Positions 53,090-61,682 of a stretch of 64,000 nucleotides of DNA are shown here, one piece after another. Location of the stretch: the NCBI RefSeq assembly GCF_947500605.1, contig NZ_CANMSJ010000004.1, positions 273,016 through 337,015 on the forward strand. The letters are read 5' to 3'. The notes beneath the pieces were generated by a model. The model saw nothing but the letters and a program-made list of their open reading frames with translations. It had not been told where the DNA came from and did no database searches. Position 1 is the first letter of the stretch. Each line of letters begins with the position of its first letter. The position numbers and the translations under genes are program-made. The DNA is from an uncultured Lacinutrix sp. Lineage in GTDB: Bacteria > Bacteroidota > Bacteroidia > Flavobacteriales > Flavobacteriaceae.

Positions 53090-54088
53090 TTGCATGCACT
53101 ATTCCATAACGCTTTGCACATCGCTTTATCATACAAAACTAAACAATTCTTTTTTGTACTTATTAAATTAAGCATTGTTGTAGGTGCTTTTTATTTTATT
53201 TACAACAAATTAGCAAATAATAGTGCCTTACATTTTTCTGAATTTATTATTACTTTGAAAGAAAATAACGTTTTTTCGTTAAAAAACATCACTTTTCTAT
53301 TATTCTTAAGCACTTTTAATTGGTTTTTAGAAATACTAAAATGGCAAAAACTAACGTCTTTTATTAAAAATATTACTTTTTATCATGCTTTAAAACAAAG
53401 TTTAAGTTCGCTTACGGCATCTCTTTTAACACCTAATCGTATTGGTGAATATGGAGCAAAAGCCATCTATTTTACCAAGCAATACAGAAAACGCATTTTA
53501 CTTTTAAACTTAATTGGTAATGTAATGCAAATGGCTGTTACTGTTATTTTTGGAGCGATTGGTTTATTTTTATTTACGCGGTATTATCCTATTGAAATTA
53601 ACACATATAGAGTAACTAAACTCTTGGTTATTATTTTAACTGTTTTGGGTTTATTGTTATTTGTTATAAAACAAAAAAGGCACACAATAAAAGGTTTTTC
53701 TGTTGAAAAATTAAAACAATTTATAAAAGCATTACCATTAAACATTAGTGTGTTTACTTTTATGATTTCAGTATTACGCTACTTCGTTTTTTCCTTTCAG
53801 TTTTACTTTTTATTACAACTTTTTGCAGTAGAATTAAACTACATAGATGCAATGGCAATTATAACATCTATGTATTTATTAGCTTCGGTTATACCATCTA
53901 TTTTTATATTAGATGTTGTGGTAAAAGGTAGTGTTGCTGTATATTTATTTTCTTTTACTGAAGTAAACGAAGTTATTATTTTATGTATTATTACTATAAT
54001 GTGGTTATTTAATTTTGTGCTACCAAGTCTTTTAGGAAGCTATTATGTGCTCAATTTTAACTTTGAAAAACAAAATAAGTCATTATGA
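53090..54088 (+). CDS. flippase-like (lysylphosphatidylglycerol synthase transmembrane/UPF0104) membrane protein
   Basis: A 332-residue protein with about eight spans. Recognisable are the FNWFLEILKWQKLTSFI and LLTPNRIGEYGAKAIYFTKQYRKRILLLNLIGN segments of the LPG-synthase transmembrane family. There is no catalytic synthase domain, so it resembles lipid or glycolipid flippase-like proteins. It overlaps the GT2 gene by 4 bases (ATGA), suggesting the two act on the same glycolipid. Confidence 0.85.
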   Translation: MHALFHNALHIALSYKTKQFFFVLIKLSIVVGAFYFIYNKLANNSALHFSEFIITLKENNVFSLKNITFLLFLSTFNWFLEILKWQKLTSFIKNITFYHALKQSLSSLTASLLTPNRIGEYGAKAIYFTKQYRKRILLLNLIGNVMQMAVTVIFGAIGLFLFTRYYPIEINTYRVTKLLVIILTVLGLLLFVIKQKRHTIKGFSVEKLKQFIKALPLNISVFTFMISVLRYFVFSFQFYFLLQLFAVELNYIDAMAIITSMYLLASVIPSIFILDVVVKGSVAVYLFSFTEVNEVIILCIITIMWLFNFVLPSLLGSYYVLNFNFEKQNKSL

Positions 54089-55230
54089 TTTTTCTATTAA
54101 TAATTATAACGGTTTTATACTTATTGCTAATTCTAGCACTTGCTTTTGGCTTTGATAAAGTTGAAGATTTTAAAGTTGAAGACATTAAAGCAAAAACAAA
54201 ATTTTCGATAATTATTCCGTTTAGAAATGAAGCTGAAAATTTACCAGAACTACTGGCTTCAATTAGTGAGCTAAAATATCTTAAATCACATTACGAATTT
54301 ATTTTTGTAGATGATGACTCTAGTGATGATTCAGTTGAGATTATTTCAAAGGTTCTCGATAAAAAATTTTTAAATGAGAATTTCACTCGAACTGACATTA
54401 AAATAATTAATAACGTAAGAGTTTCAAAGTCACCAAAGAAAGATGCAATTACTTCGGCTATAAAAATAGCTAAACACGATTGGATTGTTACTACAGATGC
54501 AGATTGTGTATTACCAAAATTCTGGTTAGATACTTTAGATTGTTTCATTCAGAAAAAACAACCAAAAATGATTGTTGCTCCTGTTACTTACCACAAAATA
54601 AATTCATTTTTAAAACGATTTCAACTACTCGATTTTTTAAGTCTAATTGGCGCAACCATTGGTGGTTTTGGTATAGGCAAACCGTTTTTATGTAATGGTG
54701 CAAATTTAGCCTATAAAAAAGAGTTGTTTTTAGACCTTAATGGTTTTGATGGTAATGATGAAATTGCAAGTGGAGACGATATTTTTCTGCTTCAAAAAGC
54801 AATTAAAAGTAACAAAAGTGTTGTTCAATTTTTAAAATCTAAATCTGCTATTGTAAAAACCAAAGCGCAACCCAATATTCATGCTTTAATTTCACAACGT
54901 AAACGTTGGGCTGCAAAAACATCTAGTTACAATTCTGTTTTTGGTAAAGTAGTTGGTTTAATTGTTCTATTAATGAATGCGGCTTTAGTTAGTAGTTTTA
55001 CTTTTGTATTATTTGGACTACTTCAACTTAAACCATTACTTTATATTTTTATAATAAAAAGTCTAGTTGATTTTTTACTTCTTTTTAAAACTGCTAGTTT
55101 TTTTAAACAAGAAGGCCAATTATCAAGTTTTATATTTTCTAGCATCTTATATCCTTTCTTTAGTGTTTATATTGCCTTTATATCTTTATTTACTAAGTAT
55201 AAATGGAAAGATAGAAGTTTCAGTAAGTAA
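54085..55230 (+). CDS. membrane GT2 family glycosyltransferase
   Basis: A 381-residue enzyme with one N-terminal span, a cytosolic GT2 domain and two to three C-terminal spans. Motifs: FSIIIPFRNEAENLPELL, FIFVDDDSSDDS, WIVTTDADC (DxD) and QRKRWAAKTSSY, the Q..RW motif of processive-type GT2s. It pairs with the flippase-like gene, and the two probably build and move a glycolipid. No LytTR-type box is upstream. Confidence 0.9.
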   Translation: MIFLLIIITVLYLLLILALAFGFDKVEDFKVEDIKAKTKFSIIIPFRNEAENLPELLASISELKYLKSHYEFIFVDDDSSDDSVEIISKVLDKKFLNENFTRTDIKIINNVRVSKSPKKDAITSAIKIAKHDWIVTTDADCVLPKFWLDTLDCFIQKKQPKMIVAPVTYHKINSFLKRFQLLDFLSLIGATIGGFGIGKPFLCNGANLAYKKELFLDLNGFDGNDEIASGDDIFLLQKAIKSNKSVVQFLKSKSAIVKTKAQPNIHALISQRKRWAAKTSSYNSVFGKVVGLIVLLMNAALVSSFTFVLFGLLQLKPLLYIFIIKSLVDFLLLFKTASFFKQEGQLSSFIFSSILYPFFSVYIAFISLFTKYKWKDRSFSK

Positions 55231-55285
55231 TATATAAGTCCGTTAAAATTAATACATTTACCCTAAGAACCAAATCTATTATATT

Positions 55286-56161
55286 ATGAAAAAATTCATC
55301 TTGTTATTCACCTTTCTAGCATCTAGCACCTGGACCTTTGCACAACAAACCTATACTGTTGGAAATGAAACCTTAGAACTTAAGACCGAAACGGAAGGGA
55401 CTTTAGATTTACTTTGGAATACAGTAAACGAGAGATATCGCTATTTTATAAAAACTGAAGATGACAGTATTACAGAACTTAAAAACACTAAAAATACAGA
55501 TAACAAATATCAAGAAGAATATAAAAAGGTATTAGCAGACTTAACCTCTATGGAGGTTTCTAGAGTAAACCTAACAACTTATAGTCTTAAATCTTTTATT
55601 GATAAATACAATAGTTCTACAGATTCTAACTACGTTTCAAGCAACCCTAAATCTAAAGTAAAATTACGATTAGGTGTTTTTGGAGGAATTACTAACAGTC
55701 CGTTTAATAAAAATCCAAACAACAAAAACACAGCGCTTTTTGGGACAGAACTGGAAGCAGTTTCGGACAATACAGACTCTAGACATGCAGCATTTTTAAA
55801 TGTGAGACACACTACAGAGAGTGATGATTTTCAATATTCGGCTACGCAAATTGCTTTAGGATATCGTTATCGTTTTATTAGTAAAGCGAAATTTAATATC
55901 TATGCGCAAACTAAGTTTGCAACATATACAAGCTCTAAAGTAACATCTACAATTGTAGATCCTAGTGATGCGACTGCTTTTATAACATTAGAAGATAGCT
56001 CTACAGCATTCGATGCGCCATTTATATTTGGTTTAGGTGCTGATATTAAATTAGGAAAAGGATACTTGACTGTTATTTACGACTCTATTGTCGCTGCTTT
56101 TTTAGATACCCAAGACAACTTCCCAGTTGATTTTGCCATTGGATATAAATTTAATTTATAG
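55286..56161 (+). CDS. exported protein, probable small barrel, function unknown
   Basis: A 291-residue protein with a clear signal peptide (MKKFILLFTFLASSTWTFAQQ). An N-terminal helical section (~45-105) is followed from ~125 by beta strands (KLRLGVFGGITNSPFN, QIALGYRYRFISKAKFNIYAQTKFATY, PFIFGLGADIKLGKGYLTVIYD) ending in FAIGYKFNL with terminal Leu, typical of an outer-membrane barrel. It stands alone. No family recognised. Confidence 0.75.
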   Translation: MKKFILLFTFLASSTWTFAQQTYTVGNETLELKTETEGTLDLLWNTVNERYRYFIKTEDDSITELKNTKNTDNKYQEEYKKVLADLTSMEVSRVNLTTYSLKSFIDKYNSSTDSNYVSSNPKSKVKLRLGVFGGITNSPFNKNPNNKNTALFGTELEAVSDNTDSRHAAFLNVRHTTESDDFQYSATQIALGYRYRFISKAKFNIYAQTKFATYTSSKVTSTIVDPSDATAFITLEDSSTAFDAPFIFGLGADIKLGKGYLTVIYDSIVAAFLDTQDNFPVDFAIGYKFNL

Positions 56162-56341
56162 CGTTTTATTAAAAAAAACTTATCTTAATTTTAAGCTGTT
56201 TTTAGTAAAACAATTTAGGTTTACAGAAAAAAACTAAGGCTATTAACGTAGTTATAAAAGTAAAATTTAAAATCTAAATTAACCCTATGTGGTTAGTCGT
56301 AAACTAAGATTTAGAAGCTAATAAAATTTAGTTACTCCAAC

Positions 56342-56818
56342 TTAATTTACTGCAATAACAATAGGTAATTTAAACTCTGTTTTTACTGGCTGATTGCGTT
56401 TTATTGCTGGAAAAACCTGAGGCAAAGTATTTAGACTACTTGCTATCATGTTTTCAATTTCAGGTATTTCTAACGCTGTAACGGCGTTTAAATTAATATG
56501 CTTGATTGTAATTTCTCCTCGTTCGGAAATTTGAAACTCCAATACAACAGTATCATCAATATCCTGAGAAACTATAATTATTTCATTTTGTAAGCTTGAA
56601 GTAATGTGTTCTGATAATGTATTTTCGAAACACGTTTTCTTTTCGTTCTTTGTTTCAAAAGTATCGCAAACAGAAAAGGTAGGATAGGTATCTACAGCAT
56701 TCCAATTAACCATTTTTAATTCTTCATTATAAATAGTTTCAGATGTTATTTTTTTTGCATTAAAATACTCGCAAGAGGTTGCGCATATAATTAATAAAAA
56801 AACAAATAGTTTTTGCAT
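56342..56818 (-). CDS. TonB-C-like lipoprotein, paralogue of the M56 output domain
   Basis: I place the start at the ATG at 56818 (MQKLFVFLLIICATSC), which gives a lipoprotein signal; an upstream ATG at 56866 adds 16 residues. The mature part has CDTFETKNEKKTCFENTLSEHI and a TonB C-terminal-like end (EFQISERGEITIKHINLNAV, then VFPAIKRNQPVKTEFKLPIVIAVN). The same C-DTF-N-KDQRKCF pattern and ending occur in the M56 protein encoded at 58137-59702. It is monocistronic, lying after that operon's terminator. Function is unknown; TonB energy transfer is unlikely without an ExbD-linked anchor. Confidence 0.75.
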   Translation of the reverse strand: MQKLFVFLLIICATSCEYFNAKKITSETIYNEELKMVNWNAVDTYPTFSVCDTFETKNEKKTCFENTLSEHITSSLQNEIIIVSQDIDDTVVLEFQISERGEITIKHINLNAVTALEIPEIENMIASSLNTLPQVFPAIKRNQPVKTEFKLPIVIAVN

Positions 56819-56883
56819 GGCTTTAATTAACACCAATTTAGATTGATATAAAACCGAAAAGTACAATATATTATCTTAAAAAT

Positions 56884-56913
56884 AAAAAAACCGAAAACTT
56901 ATGCCTTCGGTTT
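56884..56913 (-). terminator. terminator of the BlaI/M56/TPR operon
   Basis: Stem aaaccgaa/ttcggttt (56888-56895 with 56906-56913) with a T-run on the minus strand, about 80 bases after the TPR gene stop. Confidence 0.8.
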
Positions 56914-56994
56914 ATATATACTTAGGTTAATCAACATTTATCTACTACAAAAAATACCTAAAATACAGCGTCTCAATTAGCAAGAATACTTAAG

Positions 56995-58140
56995 CTAATT
57001 TTTAGGTTCTTCAACATCTAAAAACGCTTCTTGTTTTAGTTTTAATCTTTCTCTTTTTGCATATTCCACAAATATACTTTCCGGGTTGTTTTTAATATAA
57101 ACATCGAACAACTCAATCTTACTTTGCATGTCTTTATAGTAACTTGCTTTTGTTGTTACAAGGTAAAATTTAGCAAACTCATCATCTGGATTTTCTTTAA
57201 GTGCCTTTTTAAAATATTTAACTGCTACCTGTGGTTTTTCTAAACGATTATAAACTGTTGCCAGTTTCCTATATTCGGCATCCAAAGACACATCAAGAAT
57301 TTCGAGTGAACGTTTTATATACTTTTCGGCATTTTTATAATCTTTAACCAACTGGTACAAACATCCTAATCGGTATAGATTCTCAGCATTTTTAGGATTG
57401 AAAAGTAACGCTTGTTCCATGTTTTCTATCGCCTTTTTGTACTCTAAATCTTTACGATAAGCGAAGCTTAATTTCTCAAAAATGAACTGGCTTCTTTCAC
57501 CTAACTCTAATAGTTTTTCGAACCAAACAATTGCCTTTGTATAATCTTGCAACAAGTACAAGCTTTGTGCTTTTAAATTTGTTAAAGCTGCATTTTTTGG
57601 ATAACTATTTAAACCCACTGTAATTAAAGTATCAAGCCTTTCGAAAGCTTTACTTTTAAGACTGTGCTTTGCTAATTTATATATTGCTTTTTGATGCGTT
57701 TTATCTAACTTATAAGTAGCTTCAAAATTACCTTGAGCTTCTTTTGTTTTTTTTAAACGCTCTAAAACAACACCTAATTCGTAATAATAATTTGGGTTTG
57801 TGCTATCTGTTACTTTTAGATTATTAAATATAATAACAGCCTCTACATTGTTTTTTACTTTGCTTAATAGTTTTCCATACTCGTATTGTAACAACGTGTT
57901 TTCTGGACTGTTTTCTATTGCATTTTTAAAGTTTAAAATAGCTTTATCGTAGTTACCAATAGCGTTATATGCTTTTGCTAATTTATATGATGTGTTTTCT
58001 ATATTACTATTTTCAAGTAATACTATAGCTTTAGAAAAATTACCATTAGCCATTAAACTGTCCGAAACGTTTAAAACCGAAGATTGAGCTTCGGTTTTAA
58101 ACGTTATTAGTATTAATGCTATTATAAAGATTCTAATCAT
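56995..58140 (-). CDS. TPR protein in the BlaI/M56 operon
   Basis: A 381-residue exported protein with a signal peptide (IRIFIIALILITFKTEAQS) followed by nine to ten TPR units from ~20 to ~360 (YDKAILNFKNAIENSPENTLLQYEYGKLL, PNYYYELGVVLERLKKTKEAQGNF, NAENLYRLGCLYQLVKDYKNAEKYIKRSLEI). It acts as a scaffold, partner unknown. Its ATG overlaps the M56 stop by 4 bases, so it is coupled to that sensor protease and may take part in its signal in the periplasm. Confidence 0.88.
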   Translation of the reverse strand: MIRIFIIALILITFKTEAQSSVLNVSDSLMANGNFSKAIVLLENSNIENTSYKLAKAYNAIGNYDKAILNFKNAIENSPENTLLQYEYGKLLSKVKNNVEAVIIFNNLKVTDSTNPNYYYELGVVLERLKKTKEAQGNFEATYKLDKTHQKAIYKLAKHSLKSKAFERLDTLITVGLNSYPKNAALTNLKAQSLYLLQDYTKAIVWFEKLLELGERSQFIFEKLSFAYRKDLEYKKAIENMEQALLFNPKNAENLYRLGCLYQLVKDYKNAEKYIKRSLEILDVSLDAEYRKLATVYNRLEKPQVAVKYFKKALKENPDDEFAKFYLVTTKASYYKDMQSKIELFDVYIKNNPESIFVEYAKRERLKLKQEAFLDVEEPKN

Positions 58141-59702
58141 TCTTGAATATTAAATGTAATCGGCAAATCGAAAGCAACCTTTACAAGATCTCCTTCATGT
58201 TGTCCTGCTTTAACTTGAGGTATTAACTTCACTATCCTTCTAGCCTCTTTTTCTAATTCTGGATGTGGAGCTCTTGTTTTAATCGTTTCAATATTACCTT
58301 CTTTATCAATAATAAACCTAGCGTAAATTCTCACCTTACCTGTTAAGCCAAGTTTTTTACCTAGATCTAAATTAAAGTTCTGTCTTACTAATTTATTTAC
58401 ATTTTCACTAAAACATTTTCTTTGATCTTTGTTAGATAAAAAAGTATCACAGCCAGGATAAACCGGTACTTGATTGATAGTTGCAAAACTGAGTGATTCA
58501 TCATCTATAAGTGCTGTTTCAATATATTCTTCTTTTTCCGTTTTTAAACCATCAAAATTAAAATATGATATATAACTAGCACCGTCTGTAGAATTTACTC
58601 TTATTTCATGCATACCTATTGGTCTTTTTTCAGCCTTAGCATGAACACTATAAGAAATTACTCCTGCTTCTTTATCTATTACCGACCAGCTTACATAGTC
58701 TTTATTTTCTTTCAAAAAAGACTCATACTTTTGATGTGTAATTTTTACATCATCAGACATCTCTTCATCTAGTTTTAATGAATAAGAGTATTGTTCTAAA
58801 TTACTAATTTCACTCTCAGATTCTGTTTTCTCTGAACAAGAGGTATAAAACAACATCCCAATTACCATTGGAAACAATAGTAAATACTTTGTTAAATGAA
58901 TTTGATTTGATTTTGATTTGCTTAACATAATGATTCGTTTTTTGATTAATGATTGTTTAAAAAATGGATTGATGAATGACACCTTTTGAGTATCGAAAAC
59001 TTGCGATAACAAATTTTGATAATAGCTAGCTTTACAACTCGATTTTACAGCTTTAGAATCTGCTATAAACTCATGTAAATTGGCTATCCTTTTTTGATAC
59101 ATGTAAATTAGAGGATTAAACCAGAACAAGATTTTTAAGATTTCGAAAAACAATAAATCGATGCTGTGCTTCTCTTTAACGTGTTGCAACTCATGATTTA
59201 AAATAGTTTGCTTGTCTTCTACATTTATATCTTTTCCTAGAAATATATAATTGAAAAACGAAAATGCGTGTTTACTATTAACCAATTCAATTAAAATAGC
59301 CTTCTCAAACTTAACTTTTGGATTTTTACAAGCAATTGCTATTAACCTATAAAGCTTGATAGCGAATAATACTAATGCGATTACACAACCAAAATATATA
59401 ATATAAGACCAACTAAAATAAAAACTATTAACAGTACTTACATCGCTTAACAACTCTTGACCAGCGATTGCAGTTGTAGTACTTTTTCCTAAAATAACTT
59501 CTGGTAAAGTATAAATGAATCTTTCTGGTATTACAGTTTTAAAACTATCTACTTTTACAAAAGGTAATACAATTGATAAAAAAGCGGAAACCAGTAAGTA
59601 AAACCTGTTCCAATTAAAGAAGGTTTCTTTCCTTAAAAACACATCGTAAACCATTAAAAATAGTAACTGAAACACGATAGTTTGTAAAATATAATGTAGC
59701 AT
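58137..59702 (-). CDS. M56 family membrane metallopeptidase with C-terminal TonB-like domain
   Basis: A 521-residue BlaR1/MecR1-like protease. Spans lie near residues 5-22, 33-50, 95-120 and 275-292. The gluzincin motif HELQH is at 170-174, with the third ligand in NLHEFIADSKAV. The periplasmic tail has a cysteine pair (PGCDTFLSNKDQRKCF, ~402-417) and a TonB C-terminal domain (~415-520: LTGKVRIYARFIIDKEGNIETIKTR, VKVAFDLPITFNI). Bacteroidota often fuse M56 to TonB-like domains, of unclear role. It is the middle gene of the operon after BlaI, with a 4-base gap. Confidence 0.92.
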   Translation of the reverse strand: MLHYILQTIVFQLLFLMVYDVFLRKETFFNWNRFYLLVSAFLSIVLPFVKVDSFKTVIPERFIYTLPEVILGKSTTTAIAGQELLSDVSTVNSFYFSWSYIIYFGCVIALVLFAIKLYRLIAIACKNPKVKFEKAILIELVNSKHAFSFFNYIFLGKDINVEDKQTILNHELQHVKEKHSIDLLFFEILKILFWFNPLIYMYQKRIANLHEFIADSKAVKSSCKASYYQNLLSQVFDTQKVSFINPFFKQSLIKKRIIMLSKSKSNQIHLTKYLLLFPMVIGMLFYTSCSEKTESESEISNLEQYSYSLKLDEEMSDDVKITHQKYESFLKENKDYVSWSVIDKEAGVISYSVHAKAEKRPIGMHEIRVNSTDGASYISYFNFDGLKTEKEEYIETALIDDESLSFATINQVPVYPGCDTFLSNKDQRKCFSENVNKLVRQNFNLDLGKKLGLTGKVRIYARFIIDKEGNIETIKTRAPHPELEKEARRIVKLIPQVKAGQHEGDLVKVAFDLPITFNIQE

Positions 59703-59706
59703 AGTT

Positions 59707-60072
59707 TTATTTTTTAGTATCCTTATCTATTTCCTTTAAAACCGATTCTAGGTCGTTTAAATTGATGTCGTTTTTTTTCATAAAAAACGAAACCATACTT
59801 TTAAAAGAACCCTGAAAATAATTATCTACCAGTTTATTAATAGACTGGTTACTGTAGTCTTGCTTCTCTAGTAAAGGAAAATAAATATGCCCTTTTCCTT
59901 TCTTTTCATAATCTACAAAACCTTTGCTTTCTAAAATTCTAACAATAGTAGATACCGTATTGTAAGCTGGCTTTGGTTCTGGCAACTTTTCTATTATTTG
60001 TTTTACATTGGCTTTTTTTAATTGCCATAGTACTTGCATGATATCTTCTTCTGCTTTTGTAAGTTGTTTCAT
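59707..60072 (-). CDS. BlaI/MecI/CopY family repressor (second copy)
   Basis: A 121-residue winged-helix repressor (QLTKAEEDIMQVLWQLKKANVKQIIEKLPEPKPAYNTVSTIVRILESKGFVDYE). It is the same length as the copy at 14991 with similar layout. As the first gene of the operon with the M56 protease and TPR genes, it should be inactivated by that protease. Palindromes of a different sequence (TTAGT/ACTAA) flank its promoter, so the two BlaI proteins are likely to have separate targets. Confidence 0.94.
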   Translation of the reverse strand: MKQLTKAEEDIMQVLWQLKKANVKQIIEKLPEPKPAYNTVSTIVRILESKGFVDYEKKGKGHIYFPLLEKQDYSNQSINKLVDNYFQGSFKSMVSFFMKKNDINLNDLESVLKEIDKDTKK

Positions 60073-60113
60073 CTTTATTTGATGTATTTTAAATTAGAAT
60101 TCAACACTTTTAA

Positions 60114-60159
60114 ACTAAATCCTTAGTTCAAATATAACTATTTTTTTAGTTTAAACTAA
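60114..60159 (-). promoter_or_regulatory. promoter with BlaI-like operators of the second system
   Basis: The -7 element TATATTTG (minus strand, 60129-60136) is flanked by actaa-N4-ttagt (60114-60127) and the perfect 14-bp palindrome ttagtttaaactaa (60146-60159). The boxes differ from TACA-N2-TGTA of the first system. Confidence 0.65.
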
Positions 60160-60218
60160 TTTTTTAGTTATAAATGTAACTTTTATTCATTTTTATCGTC
60201 TTATAATAAAACATTACT

Positions 60219-60716
60219 ATGGATATATTTTTAACCATTCTTGGTTTACTTTTCATGATTATTGGGCTTATTGGTAGTTTTCTACCAATATTACCTGGAC
60301 CACCCCTAAGTTGGGTTGGTTTACTACTACTCTATCTTACAGATGCAATACCAAATAATTGGACCTTTTTAAGTATAACACTTGTTATAGCTCTTCTAGT
60401 TTTTGCTTTAGATTATATTATACCAGCAATAGGTGCAAAAAGATTTGGAGGAACTAAAGCAGGAATGATAGGTACAACTATTGGACTTATTGTTGGTATT
60501 CTAGCTCCTATTCCTGGAGGTATAATTATTGGGCCTTTTGTAGGTGCTCTTATAGGTGAGTTATCTAATAAAGCTGATTCTAAAACAGCTTTAAAGGCTG
60601 CTTTTGGCTCTTTTTTAGGTTTTATAACAGGAACTTTTATAAAGTTTATTGTTGCTATAATATACTTTGGCTTATTTATTAAACTCTTTTGGGATTATAA
60701 AAGCATTATTTTTTAA
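60219..60716 (+). CDS. DUF456 family membrane protein
   Basis: A 165-residue membrane protein with four to five spans and the DUF456 features: LLFMIIGLIGSFLPILPGPPLSWVGLLLL, then AKRFGGTKAGMIGTTIGLIVGILAPIPGGIIIGPFVGALIGEL with glycine repeats. Function is unknown. It is monocistronic and divergent from the second BlaI operon. Confidence 0.93.
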   Translation: MDIFLTILGLLFMIIGLIGSFLPILPGPPLSWVGLLLLYLTDAIPNNWTFLSITLVIALLVFALDYIIPAIGAKRFGGTKAGMIGTTIGLIVGILAPIPGGIIIGPFVGALIGELSNKADSKTALKAAFGSFLGFITGTFIKFIVAIIYFGLFIKLFWDYKSIIF

Positions 60717-60723
60717 TAAGAAG

Positions 60724-60762
60724 AAACCTTGCTATTTCATAAAGAAAAAGCAAGGTTTTGTG
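60724..60762 (+). terminator. terminator after DUF456
   Basis: Stem aaaccttgct/agcaaggttt with a 15-base loop and a short T-run, 8 bases after the stop. Confidence 0.65.
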
Positions 60763-60856
60763 TAAATGTGCTATTACCAACTAAATCCTAATTGAATTAC
60801 GAATTCAGTCATGTATGATTGTTGATAGAATAAATTTAAGTAAAATAAAATTATAT

Positions 60857-60878
60857 GATTACGGTTTTTACCGTAATC
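60857..60878. repeat. perfect 9-bp inverted repeat
   Basis: gattacggt and accgtaatc separated by tttt, in the 268-base gap between the DUF456 and LuxR genes. There is no T-run on either side, so a regulatory or protein-binding site is as likely as a terminator. Confidence 0.6.
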
Positions 60879-60984
60879 AATAAATTAAAATCTCTCAAAA
60901 CAGTAATAAAAACGGTCTTTTGAAAGATTTTAAAATAATCTTGATTTTTAAAAAAATTAACAATATCGTAAGAAAAAACTGTAT

Positions 60985-61665
60985 TTAGTCTATAAAACCA
61001 TAACCTCTAGCTTTCTCAATAAGTGATTTTTCGTCTCCTTCTTCAATACTAAAAATTTCTTTTAATTGTTTCTTTTTCTTCTCTATACTGCTTAAAGAAA
61101 GATTCATTTCCTTGGCAATATCTTTATTTTTAATTCCTCTAGAGATTAGATACAAAATACGATGATTTGCCTCTCCAACTTCTAAATTACTAAATCTTGT
61201 TTTTTTAATTATTTGGTTTACTGTACCACTATAAAAAGGAGGATTATTTAGTACTGCTTGAAAAGCACTAGCAAGTTCTCTTGATGTTAAATCACTTTTA
61301 ATTAAAAATCCTTCTGGGTTAATGTTGTTTATAATACTATGTATACGGTAAGACTCATTAAACATAGTTAGCATAACTATTTTAGATTTAGGAGACTTTT
61401 CTCTAACATACATTGCTAAATCCTCACCAGATTTAAATCTACCATCCTTAGAAGGAGGTATACTAATATCAAAAAAATAAACAGTATAAAGCTCTCCAAG
61501 AGCAATCGATTTATTTATTAAATCTATGGATTCTTCGCAATTTGTAGCAAAATCAATAGTTAAATTTTGAGACTCTTTTTTTGTTGCTAACAAAGTATTA
61601 CGGTAACCTTCAATAATCATAGGATGATCATCAGTCATTAATATCTTAATAGTTTTTTCCGACAT
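60985..61665 (-). CDS. NarL/LuxR-type response regulator
   Basis: A 226-residue regulator. The receiver (1-135) has TDDHPMIIEGY, phospho-acceptor in VYFFDISIPPSKDG (with an insertion DGRFKSGED) and LIKSDLTSRE. The C-terminal HTH (~165-226) reads EANHRILYLISRGIKNKDIAKEMNLSLSSIEKKKKQLKEIF. It lies 17 bases after the TPR kinase gene and is its cognate regulator. Confidence 0.93.
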   Translation of the reverse strand: MSEKTIKILMTDDHPMIIEGYRNTLLATKKESQNLTIDFATNCEESIDLINKSIALGELYTVYFFDISIPPSKDGRFKSGEDLAMYVREKSPKSKIVMLTMFNESYRIHSIINNINPEGFLIKSDLTSRELASAFQAVLNNPPFYSGTVNQIIKKTRFSNLEVGEANHRILYLISRGIKNKDIAKEMNLSLSSIEKKKKQLKEIFSIEEGDEKSLIEKARGYGFID

Positions 61666-61682
61666 TTTAAATGTGTTCTATC

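Noticed and set aside
60770..60890. Minus-strand frame ending FVIQLGFSW, which looks like the last strands of a barrel protein
   Set aside because: Only ~36 codons are open, there is a stop upstream and no usable start, and a perfect hairpin lies within it. I treat it as noncoding or an undetectable remnant.
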